From Phytophthora quininea (Eukaryota; Oomycota; Peronosporomycetes; Peronosporales; Peronosporaceae), in contig JAAVTG010000771.1 of the NCBI GenBank assembly GCA_011947345.1, positions 58,882 through 122,881 of the forward strand: a stretch of DNA of 64,000 nucleotides. Direction: 5' to 3'. Of this stretch, positions 56,013 to 64,000 are shown piece by piece (within the stretch, counting starts at the first letter, position 1; every line of letters begins with the position of its first letter). The notes beneath the pieces are model-generated. The model was not told where the DNA came from. It ran no database searches and worked only from the letters and a program-made list of their open reading frames with translations. A program made the translations under genes and the position numbers.

Positions 56013-58314
56013 CTAGTTTAACATCTTCTCCGCGATGTCAGGTAGCAGGCCTGCATGCTTAGTCGGGCTATACCACTGGCGCATCTGGTTGTAAAATTCC
56101 TCCATGGGGCAGGATCCAACATCGTGTAGCTCCCCGCATCCTCGGCATACAAACAGGCAGCGATCCGATGGATGACCCTTCTTGCCACACTTCTGGCACG
56201 TTAGACGTCTCCAACATCCTAGACCCGAATGCTTCACGGATCCACAGTGCGAACACCGATAACGATCTGCTCCCTTGTCCTTCTTCGGAGATCCAGGTTT
56301 TTTTTTTGCGGATCTGGATCCGGTTGGATCGGACGTTCTTGCGTTGTATCTGAGATGGATCCACCACTAGTGACTTCACCCGGTCCCTCAGCTGCCAGAT
56401 AAATTCGGCGTAGATCTCCTTCGCAGTCGGATCCATCGGATCCAGATCCAGATTCCGAATCATAATTCTGGGTCTGGACTGCTCTAACCGCTCTCTTGGC
56501 TGGGGCTGTTGGTACTGCTGGAGCGGATACCGTCTGCTTCGGGCGCGACTTGCTCGATCCCGCTGTAGGCTTTTTCTGACGTCTCTTGGATCTATCCCGC
56601 ACACGGACACTTCTTCTAGATCTTCAGCGTCTGTCAGGCGCAGTAGAGTTAATTGATCTGCGAGATCCGGATCTCCCAGAGTTTCAATGAAATGCTCTAC
56701 ATGTTCCTTGCGATCCTTCGCTGATCCGTCCTTGATCTTCAATTTCGCGCGCATGGCTGCTACATTGAGGCGATTCAAATACTCCAGGGGTGATTCATCG
56801 GCCTTTTTCGGGCGTGATAATATTGCCTCGCTACCGAGACCCCCATCCACAGTATCGTATCTGGAAGCTTCGAAGTAGATCACTCCAGTTGTTCCGGGTG
56901 GTTCTACCTAGTTGGCGATACCAGTTCCGAGCGGATCCAGTCAGCAAATTGCCTAAAACCAGACACTTCCCTTCATCTGGTGCTTGATCTCGCTGTAGGG
57001 CGGATCTAACTTTGCTGATCCACGCCGATGCTCGATCTTCGTCTTGATTTTTGCCTGTGAACTCCTTGAGGTCCGAGATCGCGGAGATCCTCACTCCCTG
57101 CATCACTGGGGTCCCGGATCCGGTCGTCGTGATGGCTACAGCCGCTGGAGCCATTCCTGGTAGATCCAAGTCATCTGGATCGTATTCTCTACCGCTGTTT
57201 GAATCAACGGATTCCATCTCCACGTCCCGTGATCCTGGATCTACCTTGAACATAGTCACTTTTGGTGTCGCTGCGGCTTGTTGCTCTTGAAGAATTGACG
57301 CATGGCGGCTTGGAAGTATCTCTCCAGTTGGATCCAGCCTAACGGGATTGCGATCCGTCCGAGTTTCCGCCTTTACGTCGCTTGATCCTTGTTGATCATG
57401 CTGTAGGACCTTAGCCCGAGCGGCCAACGACGCTGCACACGACGGGCCGAGTGACATACGTCGTAGTGGGATCGAACTGTCGGATCCCATCTCAGACGTC
57501 GCTTCAGCGACGTCTGAAGACGAAGTGCAATATTCCGGCGCGTCGATCCGCAGAGAACTGGTCGGATCCGTCTTCGGGTGGATCTCTCCGACCAGGATCT
57601 TCAGTCTGTTGAATAGATCTAACGTTGACTGTTGGATCACTGTTAGATCTTGATCGAACAGGTCATCGGCGTCAAAAGATCCTGCCATTAGATCCGCTTC
57701 CTTCAGCAGTTGGAGGAGACCCTTAGCCATCACCAGCTTGTTGGATACGACTTGAGGAGCGGTCACAGGACCTTTTAGCGCTCCAATCTGCTTCGGTTGA
57801 ACGATCCGCATGACTGGATCCATCAGCAGGAATTTATTCAACTCCTTCTGGTGATACGCTCTTTCCAGCAAGTTTTCCGTCCAGATCCCGGTTGATCCAC
57901 CTCGATCTTCGGTCTCCGACTCCGGAGCCTTCAGTTTCTTGCGTGTCGACTTGATCTTCTTCTTCGTGGTGGATCCGGACGTTGGTTGGTTTGTGAGTAA
58001 AGTCTGATCAGGTTTAACCTTGCCGGCTTCACTCAGCGGATCTCGATGCGTATCGAGATCCGCGGGGTCCCCGAAGGGACCTGGGGAGGAACTTGAGGTT
58101 TTTCTTCCAGATCCAGGTTTGGGTCTGCCTCGTTTCCGTCAACAGAACTCCTCGCAGGGATCTGTTGATCCGTGGATCTTGCTTCATTCAGCGGTGTCGT
58201 CGTCGATCCATGCTCCGATGACGCTTGATCTACCGGTTCTATCTTGATCTTTGCATCTTCTGGGGACTCACGGTAAAATTCCGAGTCACCCAAAGATCCG
58301 GGCACGCGCACCAT
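56013..58314 (-). pseudogene. Gag polyprotein, element 1
   Basis: The ORF starts at ATG 58314, one base inside the LTR border and overlapping the primer-binding site. An N-terminal charged and Ser/Pro-rich region is followed by the capsid-like block ISDLKEFTGKNQDEDRASAWI, GSARNWYRQLGRTTRNNW, then DESPLEYLNRLNVAAMRAKL and EHVEHFIETLGDPDLADQLTLLRL. The nucleocapsid has three zinc knuckles or Cys clusters (CSHCGSVKHSGLGCWR, CQKCGKKGHPSDRC, CRGCGELHDVGSCP). It ends AEKMLN-stop. One-base losses are evident near 56900 (G-run) and near 56810 (A-run). Confidence 0.82.
58295..58313 (-). other. Primer-binding site, element 1
   Basis: On the - strand TGGTGCGCGTGCCCGGATC begins one base after the LTR end CCACA. 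Its complement ends in ACCA preceded by a T-arm-like GATCCGGG, as expected for a tRNA 3' end. The gag ATG is formed by the spacer A plus the first two bases of the site. Confidence 0.65.
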
Positions 58315-59273
58315 TGTGGCGGAGTGGATATACGAAAATTGCTGATCGCACGGTACACTTGCACACGGTGCCCGAGACTACTGACTAACGGAGGGGTACT
58401 CCGATATCCGTAGAATGCCGAATGCGGCTCACCTTGTCTACCGACGTCGGTGGGGCAGGTCGCCCTCCTTAGATGACTTGAGGGAGGTATGCGGCTTGGT
58501 CAAGTCGAACCTTCTTGGCAAGATGATTGGCCTTGGTCACTGCGCGGAAATCTTCACGCAGCGCCGGATGGGGTTGTCAACTGTAATCAAGTCTCTCGAG
58601 ATCACGGGTCGACGGGCTAAGTGTCTTTTAGGCCCTGGGCTTGCCTTCGCGCGGTGTGATGGCCTTGTTCCTTTCCAGTAGCTTGCCGCTTCCTTTAGCG
58701 GAGGGTAGCGGAGGGGGGCTTGAGCTGAGAGTCGATGGAGACTGGCCAAGCTATCCAGTATCCACAGCACTTCCGTGGCAGGGCCGCGTCTTCTTGTCTT
58801 GGGTGGGCCAGTGTAGTTTCCCGTGCCCAGACTTTCCTACGAGCTTCCGTCTGGCGTACCTCGACAAGTATTTCTGTACCCCTCCTGGATACCTTGAACT
58901 GCATTCTTTCCTGCTACGTAGATTGGCTCCTTTGGCACAGATCAATAGAGATCACCCCGCATCTATCGCGCAAGACCGAGATCACAAGATCAGGATTAAA
59001 GTACCGCTTGTCTTCATTCCCGAGATGTGGTAGGTATTCTTCGAGATCAAGATCATCCGATCCTAAGATCGAGATTACCTGTTTCAAGATCGTAGAATAG
59101 TGATCCGGCGTCAGCAATATTTCTGACCTGGGTCAAGATCGAGATCTGAGTCTAGATCACAATCTAGGTCCACCTCAATTGATCTTGAATATTGATCCTC
59201 GATCTTCAGCTTGAACTGGATTTTGGGATCAGATCTTATTCGTACCCTCATTTGTTGGTACGGCTTTACCACA
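58315..59273 (-). repeat. LTR B (5' LTR of element 1)
   Basis: 959 bases, TGTGGCGG...TTTACCACA on the + strand. Its gag-proximal end resembles the gag-proximal end of LTR C (ACCGTG.GATC...ACTCCGCCACA against ACCGTGATCGC...CTCCACCACA), and its outer end resembles the start of LTR C (TGTGGTAAAGC against TGTGGTGAAGC). This ties elements 1 and 2 to one family. Confidence 0.75.
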
Positions 59274-60534
59274 GCGTCGTGTGACGCCTCCGATTTTGCC
59301 ATCGGCTGCGCTTTGCTTCAAGCGGACGCCGAGGGTGACGAGACTCAAATGCGTGATCGCGTTTGAGTCTCGTCAGCTTAAAGCTGCGGAGAAGAACTAC
59401 CCAGTTCACGACAAAGAGCTACTTGCGATGAAGTATGCTCTCGTCAAGTTCAGGGTGCACCTGCTCGGCTCTAAGCCGTTCGTGATCTTCACGGATCATG
59501 CGTCACTACGCACTGCGACACAGTCGCCTCACCTCTCGTAGAGAATGGCCCGCTGGTTCTCCTTCTTTGCGGAGTATAACTTCGAGGTGAAGTACAAGCC
59601 TGGCAGGCAGAACGTCCTGGCCGATGCGCTGTCGCGCCGGCCGGACTATGAGCTTTCTCATGTCACGATGGTGACGTCGTCGGTGACGGATTTGATCCGA
59701 TCAGCGTATGCACAGGACGAGTCCTGCGTCGCATTGCTGCGCGCTCTGGGTAGCGAGGAGTTTAAAGACTCGAAGACAGAAATGTCTGGGCGATTGCGCG
59801 CGAGGCTGCATCGCTACACTTGCGATGGTGGCCTGCTGTATTACAGCACGGGTCCTGGCGACCCTCCACGTGTCGTGGTGCCTCATGATGAGGACCTCAA
59901 GTATCGGATACTTTATGAGGCTCACGACGCTCCCACGAGCGGCCATCTTGGCCGCGAGAAGACCTACAGCTCAGTGAGCTCCATGTTCTGGTGGCCCAAG
60001 CTGTACAAGTGGGTCAGCACATATGTGCGCACATGTGAGACGTGTCAACGGGTCAAACCCGCGCTGCATGCGGCGGCACCGCTGGCGAGCTTTCCACTAC
60101 CCAGCGGGTGTTGGCAGTCCATGAGTATGGATTTTGTGTTTGGCCTGCCGAAGGACTCGGCAGGCAACACGGGCATTGTGGTCTTTGTTGACCGATTGAG
60201 CAAGATGGTTCACTTAGCGGCAGTGCCGGACTCCATTGATGGAGAGGGTACAGCCTCGCTGTTCATCGATCGAGTCTTTCGGCAGCATGGGCTACCGGAG
60301 ACGATCGTCTCGGATCGTGATCCGCGCTTCACGGGGAAGTTCTGGACGTCCGTCTTGAAGGTGTTAGGCACACGACTGGACATGTCCACAGCGGAGCATC
60401 CGCAGACCGACGGTCAGACCGAACGCGTCAATCACATCGTCGAGGACGTCTTGCGCAGCGTGTACGCTGAACTCCGAGGCGATGGATCGCTATGCTCCCG
60501 CTTGTCGAGTTTGCATTACACAATGCAGTGCATG
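59274..60534 (+). pseudogene. Pol fragment of a different Ty3/gypsy element (RNase H to integrase core)
   Basis: RNase H begins CDASDFAIGCALLQADAEG, then VIAFESRQLKAAEKNYPVHD, FTDHASLR and LADALSRRPDYE. The integrase follows with H2C2 (HDAPTSGHLGREKT...CETCQRVK), MDFVFGLP (first Asp), VSDRDPRFTGKFW (second Asp) and STAEHPQTDGQTERVNH (Glu). The fragment is cut on the left at LTR B and on the right at LTR C. Internal damage: an insertion with an inverted repeat near 59337-59374, a TAG stop at 59539-59541 where the family has Gln, and a frame loss near 60479. Confidence 0.88.
59337..59374. repeat. Perfect 13-base inverted repeat in the pol fragment
   Basis: GACGAGACTCAAA (59337-59349) is the exact reverse complement of TTTGAGTCTCGTC (59362-59374) around a 12-base loop. 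The right arm is the expected pol coding sequence (FESRQ). The left arm is extra and shifts the frame. Confidence 0.9.
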
Positions 60535-61463
60535 TGTGGTGAAGCGAGTTTGAGAGTGACGGAAGTTCAGGGGATATCCACTTAAGTACGATCGCCGCTT
60601 TAAGTGGGATTGCCATATTAAGTACGATCGCCGGATCGCGAAGATCGTTGACCACAGGAACCCTGACCGCTGATCGCTAGTGTCGACCACCGGAATCTCG
60701 ATCGCCGATCACCATAGGATCGATCACCGAGATCCTGATCGCTGATCGCAAGATGATCGGGAATAGAAAAGTGAGAAGGAGAGTGCCTGAGCAGCTGGTA
60801 GATGGACCGCGGAGTAGACATGAAGTACGAAGGGGTAGAGTAGTCAGTTCGCAATTTGCATCGAAGTAGATAAGCCAAGTAACACGCCGTTGTTCTCCAA
60901 GAAGCCAAGTTCGCTACTCCGTGCTCAAGGACTACCTCTGTAGAAGAATCGACCCCGATCGCCAAGGATAGCGGCGATACGTGGCGCTGCAGCGAGGTTC
61001 CGCGTGCTCAACCCAACCCAGAGTGTCACGAGAACGGCACTATAAACCGAAAACCGTCGACGCGAGGCAAGGCAAAGGGCCCAACGATCGACGGCGGAAG
61101 AGACCACGATCTACCTAACCAAGCGATAGGGGTTAAGTAGACGAGTGGGGAGAAGATTGCCGGTGCGCAGAGGTAAACGATAGGATCCGGCGCAACCGAG
61201 GACAAGACAAAGAGGAAGGAAACAACAACCGACTGCGTGAGAAGCTAATCCCCGCGCGATCACCAACCAAGACCTCAAGACTTACGATTTCAAGTCAACC
61301 CCTGTCAACAACGCTACCTCCCATCGGAATTACGTCAGTGCAAGCCCCGGGGAAACGCGACGTTCCAAGAAGAAGAAGGCGACGTCGCTTTGTGCTCTGG
61401 AAACTCGCCCGAAGCTCGGCGATCGGACCGTGATCGCGAACTTTTGACGTGCGCTCCACCACA
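60535..61463 (+). repeat. LTR C (5' LTR of element 2)
   Basis: 929 bases from TGTGGTGAAGC to CTCCACCACA. Near the start it carries a short repeated AAGTACGATCGCCG unit (60592-60605 and 60618-60632). A TATA box lies at 61041. Confidence 0.72.
61041..61046 (+). promoter_or_regulatory. Putative TATA box in LTR C
   Basis: TATAAA in CGGCACTATAAACCG, about 420 bases before the LTR end, is a reasonable position for the U3 promoter of this element. Confidence 0.4.
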
Positions 61464-63740
61464 ATGGTGCCGCGACCCGGGACTGCTTGTCCAGAAGGAG
61501 AAAGTATGTGCACCGGACAGGGACAAGAGGCGCGAGCATCACCGATCAAGGGTTTGTCGGCGATATCCGAGCTCGCAGATACGAGATCCCCGCGTCAGCG
61601 GACTCTGAGGACGTCCGCTACAGGCCGAGAGGCAGGTGATGATGAAGAAGAGGCGTACGAAAAGATGTTCGCCGTCCCCAATGTGGCTCCGTCTGGAGCC
61701 GCCATGGGCCCCGGAAGACGGTGGCCCAGCAGGACAGCGTCCTGTGAAATTCAGCACCAGGCCGATCATGGAGGATAAACAGCCGGGAGAGAAGAAGCCG
61801 AAGAAGCTAGCTAAACGCAAGGTTGCAAAAAATCAGCTGCGTGCTCCAGGATCTGATGATGGGGTCCTGGCTCTAAACCGACTAACAAGGACTCGGGGCG
61901 ACTGCTGACGTCCGCTGATCTCGACCGCGGGTTGATCTTGGCTGAATTGTCGCGATTGATGACTACAAATGCGATTCTAAAGCTGCTCAAGCCTCGATTG
62001 CTAAGTCAATTGACTGGACCCGTCAACGATCCTGATCTGGTTCGACTGAAGACTGTCCGACAGGCTGCACAAGCCACTTTCAACTTGCTGAGAGAAGGTG
62101 GCTACGTTCTAGGAGTGTTTGAGATGGAGAAAGTGTACGAATGGAACCTGGCATCATGGAAACGTACGGTCGGCAAGTTGTTTATGCTCCTGCACGAAGC
62201 TGTGGGAGCCATTACGGACCGATCGCCGTCACCCGATCATATGGCTGCGTTTCCGACCCCCAATGAATCTTCGGGATCCTCACAATATCATTCTATGTCC
62301 TCAGCACCAGAAGATTCAGACTATAGCTACGAAGATCGTGGAAAACGCATGACATCTCCTGAAGGACTTCGAATAGGTTCGTCGATCAAGTTGGGGCCTA
62401 ACACCCCAATCGAGACGTGGGCATCTACCCCGCCGCCGATCGGCATGGAGAAGGCCTTCACGAAGATGATGCAATCCTACACAGCCCAAAGGGTTGGAGC
62501 TATGGCCGTGCCAAAGGCCCAGTCCCAGAGGATCAAGATGAAACGATGGAATCAGTAGAGTCAGAGTCGCGATCGTATCGCCGAACCTATTCTATCGGCG
62601 ATCCGGAGGATTTCTTCGATTTGGACGTAGTCCCGCAGCCGAAATCTATAGCCACTGCTACGGCAGGTGCTACAATGACGCGCGTTCGAATGTCCGCCTT
62701 TTCCGAACTGAAGGAATTCAGTGGGCGTGACTCGAGCGAAGAGAAGTCTCGATCATGGTTAAATCGTGTGCGATCGGCAGCGAGACGTGATGGAATGAGC
62801 CCCGGAGAGCTGTGTACACTATTTGGGGACCTGATGTCAGGCATGGCGCGACAATGGTACTTGCAGCTGGGGCGCAAAACGAGAAGTTCGTGGGACAAGC
62901 TGACAGAACAGTTCTTGATCCAATACTGCGGGAAAGGTGTGTCTATGGCTAGTCGATACTACCATGCATCCAAACGATTGGATGAGACCCCTTTAGAGTA
63001 TCTTCACCGGTTAAACCTCGCTGGGCTTCGAGCAGGTCTACATACCATGGAGGGCAACTCAGATCAGAAGCGGGAGCACATCGAACATTTCGTGCGGACT
63101 CTAGGTGATCAAGATCCAGATCTCGCCATCCAACTTACCATGCTGATGATCCCAGATGTGGCTTCATTTGAGAAGGTGCTGCGCATGCGACAGAGGGGCT
63201 TGAGCAACCAGAAGAAGTCTCTTCGGCTCAAACAAGTACCGACAAAGAGTTCAGGCTTCGACACCTAAGCAGATCCATGCCATCCAGGCTGACAACGCGA
63301 TCCATGGCGAGGGTCGCGGCCAGGGTGACGAGGATCAAGATGATTTGATTTATGATCAAGACTTTGACTGTGGCCGGTTTGATAAAAACAATAGCGCTAA
63401 AGTGTGTATGGCTGCTGAGCAGCCTATCAGCTCTGGTGCAGTCCATGAAAGTGAAAATCGACGTGATAGTCTACAGCCGCGATCGCCATGCCGACACTGT
63501 GGATCTACACGTCATGCCGAGGCTGACTGCTGGCAGATTCTCACGTGTGCTAAGTGCGGTGGACACCACCCCTCCGATCGTTGCATGCGTGTATGTAAGG
63601 TGTGCGGTGATGTGCACGGTCCGGGTAACTGCCCAATGGAAGAGTTCTTTAACCTGCTTCGCCAATGATACAACCCAAGCAACATGCCGGACTGTTGCCA
63701 CCAACAGCCGAGAAGATGTTAAACTAGATCGCTCGCTGGT
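61464..63740 (+). pseudogene. Gag polyprotein, element 2
   Basis: Starts ATG 61464 (MVPRPGT), overlapping the primer-binding site as in element 1 (MVRVPGS). The capsid block MSAFSELKEFSGRDSSEEK, GMARQWYLQLGRKTRSSWDKL, DETPLEYLHRLNLAGLRAGL and EHIEHFVRTLGDQDPDLAIQ matches element 1 closely. Cys clusters CRHCGSTRHAEADCWQ, CAKCGGHHPSDRC and CKVCGDVHGPGNCP follow. About six one-base losses and a TGA (63666-63668) where element 1 has Trp interrupt the frame. Element 2 is nonetheless better preserved in its central part than element 1. Confidence 0.82.
61465..61482 (+). other. Primer-binding site, element 2
   Basis: TGGTGCCGCGACCCGGGA starts one base after the LTR end CACA. Its complement TCCCGGGTCGCGGCACCA looks like a tRNA 3' end with the T-arm closing CCCGGG. 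It differs from the element 1 site at several bases, so the two may use different tRNAs or have drifted. Confidence 0.7.
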
Positions 63741-64000
63741 GTGGAAACCAGTACGAGACGAGCGTTCTGTTTACGTTTATGCATTTGTGGGATTGCGATC
63801 GCGACAATCGAGTCGGAGACGATCATCTCCCACGTCGATAATACATGTAATCTGAACCAAGATCATCCCGCAAGAGTTGTGAGTCTACGATTGCATGCAG
63901 ATGAGTTCTCGCGATCACCACCGATAGCTATGATGGATCTTCTTCCCGGAGAAAACGGGGTACTGGAAATATCACGCACCGGAGAAGTGGTTTCGCCAAG
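63741..64000 (+). pseudogene. Start of protease region, element 2 (cut by window edge)
   Basis: WKPVRDERSVYVYAFV continues the alignment with element 1. At the very end a frame reads YWKYHAPEKWFRQ, the counterpart of the G-Y-W-K...P.KWFRQ motif just before the element 1 protease. The active site itself lies outside the window. Confidence 0.65.

Larger units (their letters stand above)
46386..59273 (-). mobile_element. Ty3/gypsy LTR retrotransposon with dual RNase H, chromodomain and antisense ORF (element 1)
   Basis: 12,888 bases between LTR ends of the form TGTGG...CCACA. Order on the - strand from the right: 5' LTR, primer-binding site, Gag with zinc knuckles, retropepsin-type protease, RT with YIDD, RNase H, a second plant/archaeal-type RNase H, integrase with HHCC and catalytic core, and chromodomain. 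A 3-kb tail carries an ORF on the opposite strand, then the 3' LTR. Many frameshifts and at least one in-frame stop make it non-autonomous now. The two LTRs are strongly diverged, so the copy is old. Its flanks do not share a target duplication (GACAT left, GCGTC right). Confidence 0.85.
60535..64000 (+). mobile_element. Ty3/gypsy retrotransposon, same family as element 1 (element 2, 5' part)
   Basis: 5' LTR, primer-binding site, gag and the start of the protease region are present on the + strand. The rest runs past the right edge of the window. Gag blocks and zinc knuckles align throughout with element 1. The orientation is opposite, so the two 5' LTRs face away from each other across the pol fragment. 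Confidence 0.85.

Noticed and set aside
59111..59302. Acidic 63-codon - strand ORF at the LTR B border with a Leu-Asp repeat
   Set aside because: The repeat comes from GATCTAGATC-type wording in LTR B and the reading crosses the LTR border into pol.
1..64000. tRNA, rRNA, CRISPR or bacterial-type operons
   Set aside because: No cloverleaf with A and B boxes, no rRNA-like block and no regular short spacer array was found; the gene set and retroelements are eukaryotic.

Overview
This window looks like nuclear DNA of a plant-pathogenic-type oomycete (Phytophthora or a close Peronosporales relative). I infer this from intron-poor, tightly packed genes, initiator-plus-flanking core promoters of oomycete type, a tandem expansion of SWEET sugar transporters, and Ty3/gypsy retrotransposons that carry a second plant/archaeal-type RNase H. 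No database search was run.

Region 1 (1-21.7 kb) is the 3' part of one giant gene on the + strand. Its >7,200-codon product is an extracellular-style mosaic of PA14, filamin-like and fibronectin type III (FN3) units. Many FN3 units are split by an inserted beta-type module. Region 2 (21.7-27.3 kb) holds two tandem paralogues of a six-helix membrane protein with a large Cys-bearing loop. The first lies only about 50 bases after the giant gene.

Region 3 (27.5-35.0 kb) is housekeeping: a SPIN90/Ldb17-type Arp2/3 regulator, a sorbitol/xylitol dehydrogenase-like enzyme, a multi-PHD protein, and arginyl-tRNA synthetase. The last two are divergent and share a promoter of about 100 bases. Region 4 (35.5-43.3 kb) is a sugar-transport cluster: one MFS hexose-type transporter followed by five SWEET genes (one on the - strand, four on the +). 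A small unidentified gene follows at 44.3 kb.

Region 5 (45-64 kb) is nested mobile DNA. A Helitron fragment carries a 374-base solo LTR with a perfect 5-base target duplication. It abuts a 12.9-kb Ty3/gypsy element on the - strand (LTRs 46386-47330 and 58315-59273) with Gag, protease, RT, two RNase H domains, integrase, a chromodomain and an antisense ORF region. A 1.26-kb fragment of a different gypsy pol follows. Then comes the 5' LTR, primer site and gag of a second element of the first family on the + strand, running off the right edge.

Reading note: nearly all host genes are broken by single-base frameshifts. About 40 were traced and all but one have the sign of one lost base; every junction I inspected closely lies in a short homopolymer. 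I treat these as probable base-calling errors and annotate the genes as functional. Coordinates of frameshifted genes span all frames.
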